DNA of 64,000 nucleotides from Chloroflexota bacterium (GCA_024232355.1 JAAEPW010001279.1:17598-81597), one strand, 5' to 3'. Counted from the first letter of the stretch, positions 48,484-57,920 are shown. The notes: generated by a model from the letters alone, not told the origin. Numbers and translations: made by a program.

Positions 48484-49761
48484 TTACGGTTTGATTTGCA
48501 GGTCTGCTTGTCTAAATTCCTCGGGCCAGACGATCACTTCTTCACCATCCATATACTGAACCACAAAGTGAGTATAGTAGCCCGTGCCAACAACTGGATC
48601 GGGTATGGTTTCCGGCGTGTATTTATACCCGGGCTGAAAAACGCCACCAGTGAAAGTGAACTCGCCGGTTTGTATCTTTTCCTGGCCTAACCTGTACAGG
48701 GTCTGGCTGTTCAGTTCACCATACCGTTCAAAGGTCGCCTGGGCAACCCGGATGAAAAAGTTAGCGGCATCATAGGCTGCCCCAGCGCCTATTGGGCTGG
48801 GATAAACGCCCCACCGGGCTTCATACTCTCTGGCAAATACTTTTCCCTCGTCAGTTACCCAGTCTGGAATGCGATCCAGGACATAGTTGGACGAGCCGCC
48901 GGTTAGCTCATACCAATTGCCGGTCCAGCCCAGGCCATCGCACACGACGAGCGACTTGAGGCCGACCTCATCTATTTGCTCGATCAGAGCAATTCTAGAG
49001 TCTATGCCTGTGCTGGTTACAGCCAACAGACCAACATCTGCCTCCTGGAACTGGTTCAACACGGCGCGGAATTCAGTCTGGTCCGGTGGAAAGTACTGCT
49101 CGGCTGCAACAGTCCAGCCCGCGCTCTCAAGCGCTTTCTTGAGGCCAGAACCGAGGCTATGACCATAGTCGGTGTCTTCCATATAAATGGCAGCTCGTTT
49201 CTCTCCCGCGTCCACTAGTCCATTGGCGATGGCCTCTTCAATGGCTGTCACATAGTTAACGGCCCGGTACTTGCCAGGGGCCGGAAGCATCTTGAAATTC
49301 CAATAGCTATATTTTTCCGGATTGGCTTGGACCTTGTCGTTAACAAGTTCAGTAACGCCCCCGGAGAAAAAGTGCGGTATCTTGTATTCGGCCGTCACCT
49401 CCATCACCGCCACGGCAACCGAGCTGTGAAAGTTCCAAAAGCCGGCCTGGATGCCATCCTGACGTATGGCTTTATCATAGGCGTTGGCAGCCTCATTCGG
49501 ATCAGATTGAGAATCGATCCAGACCAACTCGATTTGATAGTCACCGATTCGATAGTCAATCTCTTCAAACGCCATCGTAACAGCATTTTTGCCTTCTTCG
49601 CCGATTGTAGCACTGGGACCGGTGAATGGACTCAGCACACCCACTTTTAGGTTTTTTTCCTCGGCAACGGGCATTTCTGTAGGCTGAGGCGTGCCGCACT
49701 GGGTCGTCAGGGTGGCCAAAAGTATCATCCATAATAAGGACTGCATCTTGGACTTTGTCAT
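48484..49761 (-). CDS. LivK/urea-type ABC solute-binding lipoprotein, orphan
   Basis: 425 aa. Signal with lipobox (LLATLTTQC, Cys near residue 22), then a type I periplasmic binding fold of the branched-chain amino-acid/amide family: [27 protein letters not shown], then [44 protein letters not shown] and [20 protein letters not shown]. No permease or ATPase gene is nearby. It starts at ATG 49761 behind AGGAGAAGG and is probably co-transcribed with kinase 6. A role as a periplasmic ligand receptor is inferred. Confidence 0.87.
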   Translation of the reverse strand: MTKSKMQSLLWMILLATLTTQCGTPQPTEMPVAEEKNLKVGVLSPFTGPSATIGEEGKNAVTMAFEEIDYRIGDYQIELVWIDSQSDPNEAANAYDKAIRQDGIQAGFWNFHSSVAVAVMEVTAEYKIPHFFSGGVTELVNDKVQANPEKYSYWNFKMLPAPGKYRAVNYVTAIEEAIANGLVDAGEKRAAIYMEDTDYGHSLGSGLKKALESAGWTVAAEQYFPPDQTEFRAVLNQFQEADVGLLAVTSTGIDSRIALIEQIDEVGLKSLVVCDGLGWTGNWYELTGGSSNYVLDRIPDWVTDEGKVFAREYEARWGVYPSPIGAGAAYDAANFFIRVAQATFERYGELNSQTLYRLGQEKIQTGEFTFTGGVFQPGYKYTPETIPDPVVGTGYYTHFVVQYMDGEEVIVWPEEFRQADLQIKP

Positions 49762-49919
49762 ATCCTTCTCCTTTTGTTAGCGCTTTGTCAAGATGAGTTC
49801 GACTATGTCACTATCGCCTGATAGTTGAGGTTTGCAATACTCTTTGCAGACTACATCAAAGCTTGTTTTTAGCCAAAAGTATTGTAACTCGCAAGTACCT
49901 AAAACACAACCAAGTAAAG

Positions 49920-50232
49920 CTAACAAGATAGCAAAACAAACCAAAAGGTACAACCCTGGCCTAATCCGGCACTGCTCATACCAACCCGACTACCGAGTTT
50001 TTTGACAATGTGCTGGATGATGGATAGTCCCAGACCGTGACCCTTGATGCGGGTCTGGTGGAAGCGCGTAAAAGGCGTAAAGACCTTTGCCTGTTCCTCC
50101 GGCGTGAGTTGTGCCGGTACTTGGTTCACCACCGTGTCCATATCGAACTGCTCGCACTCGACCTCGTCGGCCTGGTGGCGCACGCTGGCAAAGAGCAAAA
50201 GCGCCTCAATGATGTCGCGCAAGGAAATGCCG
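49920..50232 (-). pseudogene. Histidine kinase fragment (ATPase end) with internal deletion
   Basis: The minus frame reads SLRDIIEALLLFASVRHQADEV, then jumps from VVNQV straight to PAQLTPEEQAKVFTPFTRFH. It then continues with the G2-box-like KGHGLGLSIIQHIVKKLG to the end. The phospho-His region and N-box are missing. The upstream side joins a recombinase fragment on the other strand at about 50233. It belongs to a different kinase family from the array nearby. Confidence 0.7.
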
Positions 50233-50233
50233 A

Positions 50234-50487
50234 CGGAACGTAAGAAACGATTACAGACCACGATTGACGTATTGACAAGGGAACGGATAGACTTGACGGT
50301 GCAACTGGAAGCGGCGACCCTTACCGGTGAACAAATACAGACGAAAACAGAGTTTGCAAAGCGGGTGAACGGCAGCCTGGACATTGCGGATACCGAATTT
50401 GAGAAGCAAAGGCGACTGATCGAACTAGTAGACGTGCAAGCGGCACTGACAGTAAAAGATGGGGAACGAGTTATCTATGTGCGCTAA
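50234..50487 (+). pseudogene. Serine-recombinase-like C-terminal fragment
   Basis: The plus frame encodes RKKRLQTTIDVLTRERIDLT and DIADTEFEKQRRLIELVDVQ then LTVKDGERVIYVR, closely resembling the end of site-specific recombinases (..FE.KRRIIELLDVRVTV.DGEKVYVR). The N-terminal catalytic domain is absent. A possible continuation (CALIQEFGQDDQSL) is in another frame. Remnant of an integration event inside a kinase gene. Confidence 0.6.
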
Positions 50488-50621
50488 TTCAAGAGTTTGG
50501 GCAAGATGACCAGTCGCTCGACGGGGCTGGATTGGCGTTCATTTGAACGGCGGCGATTGTTATGGTGTGAGGTGCTTGTTTTTGCATAATATCCTCCACG
50601 CTTGAAACCAACCTGCCTAAC

Positions 50622-50910
50622 ACTAGAACGAGACTTTGGCGAGAAAAGATTACAAATGCTTTTGGCTTTTGAGATTTCGTGAGGTCAGTTGCAGACCCTA
50701 AAGATTTTGGTGCAAAATATGACGAAAAAGGGGCATTATCTGGCGCAAAACACTGTCTGCACAGTCTTGAGCGAAACCTTTAGGGTCTCACCCCGCAAAG
50801 TCCTCTAGAGCCATACTTTTTATTGACCAAGATCGGACACAGATAAATTGCAGACGGAGCGACGAAATCCGTAAAATCCGTGTCCCAAAAACTGAAAATC
50901 TCGTTCTAGT
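50622..50910. mobile_element. 289-bp palindromic MITE-like element with 12-bp TIRs
   Basis: ACTAGAACGAGA (50622-50633) and TCTCGTTCTAGT (50899-50910) are exact inverted repeats. Inside, GACCCTAAAG (near 50695) and CTTTAGGGTC (near 50780) form a second inverted pair. No coding potential was seen. The right end touches the TAG stop of the amine oxidase gene (50912). The stretch 50488-50621 holds nothing recognisable. Confidence 0.55.
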
Positions 50911-50911
50911 A

Positions 50912-52441
50912 CTAATTCCTCCCTTGAATCAACGGCAGGTATACGAAATCGCTCATATAATCCATAACTTGTTCATAGGCACGAAGCGCACTGATAAATG
51001 CTCCGTCGAACGTTGCATAGACCATGTAATCCCCGGCTAGGAATAGGGGGCCTTGGATTGTTTGATCTGTCTGCAAAGTCCACAGGGTCTGGTGATAGTT
51101 TTTGCCGAATACGGGGAACGCATGGGTGAAACGTTGAATGTCGTGCCCAGATACTTTGGTTCTGATAGTGGGATCATAGATTTCTAAATCGCTGAGCGTA
51201 TTTTCCAAAATGTCTGCATCAGACAGATTCAAAAGGGCAGGGTCGGCGGCGCTCTCGGGAGCAATGTAGACACCCAGTATGCCTTTTTCATTGTACTCGG
51301 CATCGACCTGCGTGCGAATGGCATCGTAAAGCGTGACAAAAAAGGTATCGAAACATGCCGTTGTCCAGGCATCATACCACAATCGTTTGGAAGTAAAGAG
51401 ATTCAGGGTCACGTAACTGCTGTAGGTAATATTCTCCAGAGCTTGACGTACGGCCTGAGAAAATCCATCGGAAACAATCGCGGCCGTGATTGGTGCGGGG
51501 GCGGTCAGCACTACGCTATCTGCCGTGATGGTATAGCTTTCTCCACCCTGCTGATACGTGACTGAAACCGACTCGTCGGCATTGACACTGACCTGGCTAA
51601 CTTTTGACCCGGTCGCTATTTTTCCGGTCAAGAGGCTCACCAAGGTGTCAACCACTTGTATCATTCCATTGGGAAAGGTATACACTTCGCTGTCGTTGGC
51701 GCTTTCAGCATCGGGTAAATCATAGGACATTTCGGGAACGTTGAACAGAAATGACAGGTCTTGATTATTGGCCCCAAACAGTCCCCGATTCTCTATATTG
51801 ACAAAAGACTGGACCAACGAGTCATAGTCGTTCGTTTGTAGCCATTCGTCGACGCTTTGGCTATCAAGTTGGGCAAAGTCCGCCAAATCTTCTGGCGTAT
51901 CGAAAACTGCATCTTCGATTCCGTCATCATTGAGTGCGATCAACTCGTCTTGTAGGTCCCAATAATCGATTTTTTCTGCCGAGTCTAAAAAGTCCAGGAT
52001 AGTTGGGCCATGATAGATGGTGCCATTGTATGCTACTGCATCGGTTGGAGGTGGTACCTGGACGGGGGTCAATCCCAGCGCCGTAAACCAGTCTGCCATC
52101 TCTCCTTCTGGTTCTCCGGTGTACTCGCATCCTTTGGGATAGTGGAAGCCTTCCCACTGACCGGAAATGATGCGTCCACCCACAACGTTTTCTTTTTCTA
52201 GCAACAAAATGTTTTTGTGTCTCACAAAGTAGGCAGTGGCTAGACCACTGATACCGCCTCCAATGATTAGCACATCGTAATGATCGTTAGTGCCGAGTTG
52301 TGTATTGCTGTCTGCGGAATGCTTGGTTATGGGTAGAATGCTTCCTCCGATGGATGCAGATGCCAATTTCAAGAAACGCCGGCGACTAACGGGGCGCAGT
52401 GGCTTTGGCAATTGATCGGTCTGGTTTTTTGCTTTCTTCAT
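50912..52441 (-). CDS. Tat-exported FAD-dependent amine oxidase/protoporphyrinogen-oxidase-like protein
   Basis: 509 aa. It has a twin-arginine signal SRRRFLKLASASIGGSILP (about residues 18-37). The FAD-binding Rossmann motif is DVLIIGGGISGLATAYFV, with acidic LLLEKE and VVGGRI following. The C-terminal FAD contact is LFLAGDYMVYATFDGAFISALRAYE. It belongs to the flavin amine oxidase superfamily. Being exported, it probably works on an extracytoplasmic amine or related substrate, which is not identifiable. It lies 19 bases after the glutamine cyclotransferase gene, so they share an operon. Confidence 0.8.
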   Translation of the reverse strand: MKKAKNQTDQLPKPLRPVSRRRFLKLASASIGGSILPITKHSADSNTQLGTNDHYDVLIIGGGISGLATAYFVRHKNILLLEKENVVGGRIISGQWEGFHYPKGCEYTGEPEGEMADWFTALGLTPVQVPPPTDAVAYNGTIYHGPTILDFLDSAEKIDYWDLQDELIALNDDGIEDAVFDTPEDLADFAQLDSQSVDEWLQTNDYDSLVQSFVNIENRGLFGANNQDLSFLFNVPEMSYDLPDAESANDSEVYTFPNGMIQVVDTLVSLLTGKIATGSKVSQVSVNADESVSVTYQQGGESYTITADSVVLTAPAPITAAIVSDGFSQAVRQALENITYSSYVTLNLFTSKRLWYDAWTTACFDTFFVTLYDAIRTQVDAEYNEKGILGVYIAPESAADPALLNLSDADILENTLSDLEIYDPTIRTKVSGHDIQRFTHAFPVFGKNYHQTLWTLQTDQTIQGPLFLAGDYMVYATFDGAFISALRAYEQVMDYMSDFVYLPLIQGRN

Positions 52442-52460
52442 TTCTGTCCGATTGAGATAT

Positions 52461-53498
52461 CTAGTCTGAAACAGTCAACTGGATCTCGAAAAGCACGGGC
52501 CACAGTTTTCCAGTGACAAACAATCGGTCTCCCTCAGCGTCGTACGCAATGCCGTTAAGCACGTCAACCGCTTGGGCGAGGTTGGTGTGACTCAAAAGCC
52601 CTTTCAAGTTTATCCATCCAACTACTCGCCCTGTTTGAGGATCAATTCTGGCGATCCGGTTCGTCTGCCAGACGTTGGCATAGACCTCGCCCTGAATGTA
52701 TTCCAACTCGTTGAGCCTGACCACGGGGCCGTTGTTGTCGTACACCTCAACTTGACCGATTATCTCGAGGGTTTCAGGGTCCAAAAAGTAGAGTGTCGAT
52801 GTACCGTCACTCATGATCAGACGTTCTCCATCGTGCGCGAGTCCCCAACCTTCGGTTGGATAATTAAAAGTTTTGAGCAACTGAAAGCTGTCCTTGGCAT
52901 AGACAAAGCCAATGTGGGATCGCCAGGTCAATTGGATGATTTGATCGCCATAAATCGTAATACCCTCGCCAAAGAACTGTTGCGGGAGTCGGTAAATCTG
53001 CAAAACGTTCCCGGTTTCCAATTCCACCTTGCGCAGCGATGATCGTCCGTAAAGCCCTGTTCCCTCGTAAAAGATACCGTCTGTAAAGACCAATCCTTGT
53101 GTGAAAGCATTCAAGTCGTGAGGGTATGTTTGGACAACGGTGTATGTGTAGACCGGAGGAGGGGTGCGCTGCGTGTAAATAACGGGCGCGTAAACATGTC
53201 CAGTGAGTGGAAGCGTAACACTTTGTGAAGGAAGCATCGGGCCGACGAATTCATCCACCGTAGGGGTTTGTGTCGTATCAACATCATTATGGGCAACCTG
53301 CTGCTCCAGAGTGGGGGGCTGAGTAGGGATGACTGGACTGGGAGTGGGCAGCATTGAAAAAGCCGTTGCTTGCGTAGTGGGTTCGACCTCGGCGGGTTCG
53401 ACTGAATTGGAGATAATGTTGCCAACTGTCAGGCCCAAGAGGGCTATAACAAACACTGCTATTACAAGGTAGATTTTCAAATTGGGTTTTTTAGACAT
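52461..53498 (-). CDS. Glutamine cyclotransferase (plant-type beta-propeller), membrane-anchored
   Basis: 345 aa from ATG 53498 (GAGAG upstream, followed by MSKKPNLKIYLVIAVFVIALLG, a signal anchor); the frame extends further but without support. After a Pro/Thr-rich linker, the domain begins VQTYPHDLNAFTQGLVFTDG and continues with FYEGTGLYGRSSLRKVELETG, then LTWRSHIGFVYAKDSF and EGWGLAHDGERLIMSDGT. These are hallmarks of the glutaminyl-peptide cyclotransferase family (papaya QC type), which turns N-terminal Gln of secreted peptides into pyroglutamate. Function outside the membrane is inferred. Confidence 0.88.
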   Translation of the reverse strand: MSKKPNLKIYLVIAVFVIALLGLTVGNIISNSVEPAEVEPTTQATAFSMLPTPSPVIPTQPPTLEQQVAHNDVDTTQTPTVDEFVGPMLPSQSVTLPLTGHVYAPVIYTQRTPPPVYTYTVVQTYPHDLNAFTQGLVFTDGIFYEGTGLYGRSSLRKVELETGNVLQIYRLPQQFFGEGITIYGDQIIQLTWRSHIGFVYAKDSFQLLKTFNYPTEGWGLAHDGERLIMSDGTSTLYFLDPETLEIIGQVEVYDNNGPVVRLNELEYIQGEVYANVWQTNRIARIDPQTGRVVGWINLKGLLSHTNLAQAVDVLNGIAYDAEGDRLFVTGKLWPVLFEIQLTVSD

Positions 53499-53550
53499 TG
53501 TACTCTCGTTGATTAAAGATTGTTTTTTTGGTCGCGCATTTTGCCTCAAT

Positions 53551-54048
53551 TCATCCCAGCAATATCGGCCAATCAATTGTCTGTACCGTTTCACGCAGCC
53601 GGTGATCGTCGTCAACGGCGTGAAAAGTTAGGTTTGTAAAAATTTGTTTGCATAGCGCGCGCACCGGCTCCAGCAGTACGACGGTATCCCCAAGCCCATG
53701 GTAAACGACGGTTGGCACCGAAACGGGCTTGGGTGGCGGATCGGCGAAACCGGGCCAGGTCAAGGCCGGGGCCAGCAGGATGAGCTTTTTTACCCGCGCT
53801 GGGTGCTGGCAGGTGAAAAGCGTTCCCATCAGTCCCCCAAAGCTAGAGCCGATGATGACCCAATCGGATTTGTCTGCTAGGATGGGCAAGAGCTGTGTCA
53901 TCCGTTCTTCCAGTGGACCTCCAAAGTCTGGGGTGAGAACATGTGGGAACAGGCCGCGAAGCATGGTGGCCTTGAAACCCTGGCTGCTGCCTTCCAGCCC
54001 GTGGATGAATATGAGTGGGGTGTTGGTGTTCATACTGGCATCATTCAT
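53551..54048 (-). CDS. Small alpha/beta hydrolase
   Basis: 165 aa. PLIFIHGLEGS is an oxyanion-loop-like start; the nucleophile is Ser in IGSSFGGLMG. An acid Asp is likely in YHGLGDTVV and the catalytic His in DDDHRL near the end. The family is like YqiA/esterase proteins acting on small esters; the substrate is unknown. It starts eight bases inside the end of the upstream M50-like gene, so translation is probably coupled. A second ATG at 54033 is possible. Confidence 0.8.
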   Translation of the reverse strand: MNDASMNTNTPLIFIHGLEGSSQGFKATMLRGLFPHVLTPDFGGPLEERMTQLLPILADKSDWVIIGSSFGGLMGTLFTCQHPARVKKLILLAPALTWPGFADPPPKPVSVPTVVYHGLGDTVVLLEPVRALCKQIFTNLTFHAVDDDHRLRETVQTIDWPILLG

Positions 54049-54577
54049 GATTTTGTTTGCTCCACCATTTTAGCAACGTGCTGCCATCGGTAAAGCCCAG
54101 TGGCAGGAGGGATCCCAGGGCAAAGAGAATCAAGTTCTCCAAAAAGAAAAATGTTGTGACCAGTCCCAGTGTCCCTCCCAAGGGACGCAACAGCAGTGCG
54201 ATAGCGGCCGCCACGAGGCTCAGCAACAAGCTTGCTGCTGGCCCGCCCAAAGCGCGGCGGATGTGAATGTTGGCGGGCAATGGCGGTTCATCCCGTGGGT
54301 AGCGGGACATCCCCAGCACCCCAAACAACCGAATGCCAGTCATCGGGTAACCGGTCCGGCGGGCGGCCCAGGCGTGGCCCAGGTTGTGCACGATCTCGGA
54401 ACCATAGTGTAACACGACGGCGACGAAACTGCCCGCAATCGCTTCTGTCAGGGGTACTTGGAACAGCATAATCGCTGCTCCGCCCAACAGTATCCACAAC
54501 AAGACAAAGCCAACGATGGTTGATGGCATGGCACTCAGTTGCAGCCCGACTATTTGACCTAGTTGGATTTTGCTCAT
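54041..54577 (-). CDS. M50-like membrane protein with altered HxxGH motif
   Basis: 178 aa from ATG 54577, five bases after the stop of the acyl-CoA dehydrogenase gene whose GGAG serves as the ribosome site. There are four to five membrane helices. EIVHNLGHAWAARRTGYP (HNLGH at 64-68) matches the zinc motif of site-2 proteases (HExGH), but Asn replaces the catalytic Glu. GGPAASLLLSLV and PLGFTDGSTLLKW match the second and third conserved elements, with the Asp zinc ligand kept. It may bind zinc without cleaving, like known inactive homologues. Function unknown. Confidence 0.65.
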   Translation of the reverse strand: MSKIQLGQIVGLQLSAMPSTIVGFVLLWILLGGAAIMLFQVPLTEAIAGSFVAVVLHYGSEIVHNLGHAWAARRTGYPMTGIRLFGVLGMSRYPRDEPPLPANIHIRRALGGPAASLLLSLVAAAIALLLRPLGGTLGLVTTFFFLENLILFALGSLLPLGFTDGSTLLKWWSKQNHE

Positions 54578-54581
54578 CTTT

Positions 54582-55739
54582 TTACTCCATTTCCATTGCC
54601 AGCATCTGGGAAATGACGACTTTTTGAACTTGACTGGTCCCTTCCACGATTTGGAGGATCTTGGCATCGCGCATCCACTTTTCTACGGGATACTCGCGCA
54701 TATAGCCATAACCTCCCAAGACTTGGACGGCGTTGGTGGTGGTCCGCATCGCCATATCGGCACCGAATGCCTTGGCCATGCTGGCCTGGACGTTGCAGCG
54801 TAATCCTTGGTCGGCTCGCCAGGCGGCTCGCCATGTCAGGAGGCGGGCTGCGTCGATCTCTGTGGCCATGTCGGCCAGCATAAAGCGAATCGCTTGTTTG
54901 GCCATGATGGGCTTTCCAAACTGGACCCGCTCCTGGGCGTATTGGAACGCATACTCGTAGGCCGCCCGAGCCACGCCCACGGCGCAAGCCGCCACGATAG
55001 GCCGGGTGTGCTCGAAGGATTTCATCGCAATGAGGAAACCCTCTCCTTCCTCGCCCAGCCGGTTCTCGACCGGTACTCGCACGTCCTCCAGGATGACGTC
55101 GCCGGTGTGGCAGGCCCGCATCCCCATTTTGTCTTCCTTTTTACCTGCCGAGAGGCCCGGATAGTCTTTCTCAACGATAAAGGCCGTGATGGCTTGGTGC
55201 CCCCGGCTGGGGTCTACGGTGGCAAAGATGGCGTACAGGTCGGCAATGCCGCCGTGCGTGATGAATCGCTTTTGGCCGTTGAGCACGTAATGGTCGCCAT
55301 GGCGCACGGCGGTGGTACGGATGGAGGCGGCGTCGGAACCAGCCTCCGGCTCGGTGAGGGCGAACGCGCCCAGACGGACGTTGTCGGCGTCGCAAAACCA
55401 GGGGATGTAGTGAGCCTTTTGCTCGTCGGTGCCGGCGATGGTGATTGGAATTGCCGCCAGCCCGGCGCCACTGATGGCAGTAGCGATACCCAGGCAGCCC
55501 CAGGCCAGTTCCTCGATCACCAGGCACGAGGTCAAAATGTCGGACACATCCCCGCCGCCGTATTCTTCGGGATAATGGTAGGATAGCAGGCCGACCTGGG
55601 CTGCCTTTTCAAGTACAGACCAGGGAGTCTCGTCGCTTTCATCGTATTCGGTAGCTACCGGGCGAATCTCTCGCTCGGCGAACCGGCGGGCCAGTTGACG
55701 CATTTGTTCTTGTTCGTCGGTCAGTTGGAAACCAATCAT
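54582..55739 (-). CDS. Acyl-CoA dehydrogenase
   Basis: 385 aa from ATG 55739, 8 bases after GGGAGG (a TTG just before is possible). It has the full acyl-CoA dehydrogenase layout: FQLTDEQEQMRQLARRFAERE, then FALTEPEAGSDAASIRTTAV, GFLIAMKSFEHTRPIVAA and QVLGGYGYMREYPVEKWMRD. The catalytic-base Glu lies in the IVEGTSQVQK tract near residue 366, as in medium-chain enzymes. It oxidises acyl-CoA to enoyl-CoA with FAD, the step before the MaoC/SDR/thiolase proteins coded at 8781-14943. Chain length preference cannot be told. Confidence 0.93.
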   Translation of the reverse strand: MIGFQLTDEQEQMRQLARRFAEREIRPVATEYDESDETPWSVLEKAAQVGLLSYHYPEEYGGGDVSDILTSCLVIEELAWGCLGIATAISGAGLAAIPITIAGTDEQKAHYIPWFCDADNVRLGAFALTEPEAGSDAASIRTTAVRHGDHYVLNGQKRFITHGGIADLYAIFATVDPSRGHQAITAFIVEKDYPGLSAGKKEDKMGMRACHTGDVILEDVRVPVENRLGEEGEGFLIAMKSFEHTRPIVAACAVGVARAAYEYAFQYAQERVQFGKPIMAKQAIRFMLADMATEIDAARLLTWRAAWRADQGLRCNVQASMAKAFGADMAMRTTTNAVQVLGGYGYMREYPVEKWMRDAKILQIVEGTSQVQKVVISQMLAMEME

Positions 55740-55961
55740 CAATTGAACCTCCCGAGTGCAATGTGAAGAACGTCAAAGCTAGATCAACCAGATTGTTAGT
55801 GTTTTTTTGAGGTGAGGACTCGCTTATTGTACTCTTTGCGTTGGGCAGTGTCAAGTGTGAGAACGTGGATGGGTAGGGCGATTGCCTTTATATTTCAGTG
55901 GTTCGAGTCCAACACGTAGCATAGCCCTTCGTGGATGGGTTGGATTCACGGATCATGCAAA

Positions 55962-55994
55962 ACTGGGTTGGCCCGGCAAGCAGACCAACCCAGT
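55962..55994 (-). terminator. Rho-independent terminator of the DUF1858 gene
   Basis: ACTGGGTTGG (55962-55971) pairs exactly with CCAACCCAGT (55985-55994), and TTTT follows on the minus strand. It sits 22 bases after the DUF1858 stop. The rest of 55740-56015 holds nothing recognisable. Confidence 0.75.
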
Positions 55995-56015
55995 CTCGTG
56001 TCTTGTATGTTTGCT

Positions 56016-56225
56016 TCAGTTAGCAGGCTGAGCTACCGCAGTGTTGAGGTCTTTTACCAGCGCTTCGACGTCAATACCGTGGGCCGTCGCGCCCTGCTCT
56101 AGATTCTCAAAGCGAGCGACGGCGCAACCGAAACACATCAGGCCGTGGCGCAAAAAGACCTCGACGGTCTGTGGGTACTTTTCTACAACGTCACCGATGG
56201 GCATATCTTTTTTGATTGTGTTCAT
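56016..56225 (-). CDS. DUF1858 (hybrid-cluster-associated redox) protein
   Basis: 69 aa from ATG 56225, behind AGGAGAG; the longer frame to 56276 lacks a site. MPIGDVVEKYPQTVEVFLRHGLMCFGCAVARFENLEQGATAHGID fits DUF1858, small proteins with a CxxC pair (CFGC here) linked to redox proteins such as the hybrid-cluster protein. It has its own terminator. The redox partner is not in the window. Confidence 0.85.
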   Translation of the reverse strand: MNTIKKDMPIGDVVEKYPQTVEVFLRHGLMCFGCAVARFENLEQGATAHGIDVEALVKDLNTAVAQPAN

Positions 56226-56357
56226 TTGAACTCTCCTATCTTGATATTGGTTAGTGCGAGACCAATAGTCGTGCACACTTGCCCCCGATTATACGTGATA
56301 TTATGGTTGTGGCAAGTTGCCGGGTTGCTTTGCCAAGTGTCACCTGGTCTGAAAAGT

Positions 56358-57293
56358 TTATGCCGAAAAGAGTTTGTCGAGTTGCATCAGCATGGCCAGA
56401 TCACCGTCGGCGCAATAGTCCTCGTTCAAAAAAGCCTCAGTACCATTCATCTCTCCCTGCGAGATAGCCGTCCACACTACGGCTGAGCTTTTGATTATCA
56501 GGGTGGGTTGGTCCACGTCGCCGGGATGAAAGGTGCAGCGGTTCGATTCGATCTCTAGATAGCCCGCGCCGCCGCCATCGCCGCTTAGGTGGAACTGGAT
56601 GGTCGCTTGCAGGCCATTGGACGCCTCGGCGTTAAAGGCAAGGGGCATAAACTCGATCAATTGCAAACCGGTCAGGTTGTCTGGTATTCCGCTGCTGCGT
56701 CCTCCACCTTGTCGCGCTGCGGCCCGCTGCGGATACCAGCCGGGAAACCATACGGAAACGAAAATCCCAATCGCCAACAAAGAACGGGGAATGACGGCCA
56801 CCAAAATGATGCGTGCTGTTCCTTCCAGCCCCAGCACCATCGCCGGCCCCCCGACGAGGGCCTGCACCGTAAAGATCATTCCCCAGACGGTGGTAATGAT
56901 CTGGTTCGTCTTGATAAAGATCGGGTTGTCCCAAAAGGCTTTGTCCCAGTCCTCCTTGGCATAATCGTAGGTAAAGGGGTTGCCGACTATGAGCGATCCC
57001 CACGCCATCAGTGCCAGGGTTGCGTCTGAGAGCACGCCGCCGTAAAAGACCAGCATGTCACTGTGCAGGACTAGGGTGACGAAAGCCGCGACGGCCAGAA
57101 ATACCAACGATACCGCGTCCAGAATCTTGACCTGGCGCATGGAAAAACGGTAGCCGTTGATCGCCAGAGAAGCGCCCAATCCCCACAAGATGGCGGCGGT
57201 TGTGTTTCCCATTCCGGCCAGCACCCAGTAGAGAATCCAGGGCACAAAAGCGAGTATGGTCCAGACCATACTGGGGATACGCAATTTGCTCAC
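56358..57293 (-). CDS. Multi-pass membrane protein with C-terminal SCP2 domain
   Basis: 311 aa from GTG 57293, which overlaps the stop of the upstream gene (GTGA) and has AAAGAGGT upstream. About six membrane helices (MVWTILAFVPWILYWVLAG, ILDAVSLVFLAVAAFVTLVL, MLVFYGGVLSDATLALMAWG and others) are followed by a linker. A soluble SCP2-like domain of about 110 residues follows (FMPLAFNAEASNGLQATIQF...YLEIESNRCTFHPG...AISQGEMNGTEAFLNEDYCADGDLAMLMQLDKLFSA). SCP2 domains hold sterol or acyl lipids. The membrane part is like unnamed intracellular-septation-type proteins, but I cannot name it. A role in membrane lipid handling is inferred. Confidence 0.75.
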   Translation of the reverse strand: MSKLRIPSMVWTILAFVPWILYWVLAGMGNTTAAILWGLGASLAINGYRFSMRQVKILDAVSLVFLAVAAFVTLVLHSDMLVFYGGVLSDATLALMAWGSLIVGNPFTYDYAKEDWDKAFWDNPIFIKTNQIITTVWGMIFTVQALVGGPAMVLGLEGTARIILVAVIPRSLLAIGIFVSVWFPGWYPQRAAARQGGGRSSGIPDNLTGLQLIEFMPLAFNAEASNGLQATIQFHLSGDGGGAGYLEIESNRCTFHPGDVDQPTLIIKSSAVVWTAISQGEMNGTEAFLNEDYCADGDLAMLMQLDKLFSA

Positions 57294-57883
57294 CCTTGCA
57301 CCTCTTTTTGTAGTCGTCGGCTGCCAATGTGCTTCCACGCGAGCATTGCGGCCAAAATCAGAATCGCAGGCACGCCGATTGCCCCGCTGCCGAACTTTGG
57401 AATCTTGAGCAGGCTAGAGGCCCACGCCACGCCGTCGAGCCGGTTTGGAAAGGCGGCGAGCATGGCCAGGATACATCCGTTCTCGGCAAGATCGGCCACC
57501 CCTCCGACGAATGCTATCAGGCTCAACCGCTGCGCCAAGTGATTGGGTGGCATCACACGTTGTAGAAGCCAAGCGGCAATAGTGGCGAAAAAGAGCGAAT
57601 AGGTGATGGGGAAGAGAATATCACCAGCCAGGAGCATGGTGCCATAAAGCCGTCTGCCTTCTGCTCCCAGGGCCTCGAACAGTGTATACGCTTGGTCGGG
57701 CGTGTAGCCGATTCTCAGGTCCAGGATCATCAGGCCGCCGGAATGGTCCATGAGCGCATCTAGTCCGAAAGGTATGTCTGAGAGATTGAGCGTTGTCCAA
57801 AGCGCAATCAAGACGATGAACAATACAAAGATCGTGCGTCCGTTGGCGTGTTTTTGAAGTGATTTCTGAAAGCGGTCTAGCAT
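57290..57883 (-). CDS. Four-helix membrane protein of unknown function
   Basis: 197 aa, ATG 57883 after GGAGAAA. Membrane helices at about 18-34 (TIFVLFIVLIALWTTLNL), 82-105, 120-143 and 165-185. A large outside loop (DIPFGLDALMDHSGGLMILDLRIGYTPDQAYTLFEALG) lies between the first two. No named family recognised. It overlaps the SCP2-tailed membrane protein gene by four bases, so both probably form one complex. Confidence 0.7.
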   Translation of the reverse strand: MLDRFQKSLQKHANGRTIFVLFIVLIALWTTLNLSDIPFGLDALMDHSGGLMILDLRIGYTPDQAYTLFEALGAEGRRLYGTMLLAGDILFPITYSLFFATIAAWLLQRVMPPNHLAQRLSLIAFVGGVADLAENGCILAMLAAFPNRLDGVAWASSLLKIPKFGSGAIGVPAILILAAMLAWKHIGSRRLQKEVQG

Positions 57884-57920
57884 GATTTTTTTCTCCGTGT
57901 AGGATCATGTTTATTAAAAC

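Noticed and set aside
55900..55925. tRNA T-loop-like GGTTCGAGTCC
   Set aside because: The flanking bases do not form a 5-bp T-stem and no anticodon or acceptor arms are present.
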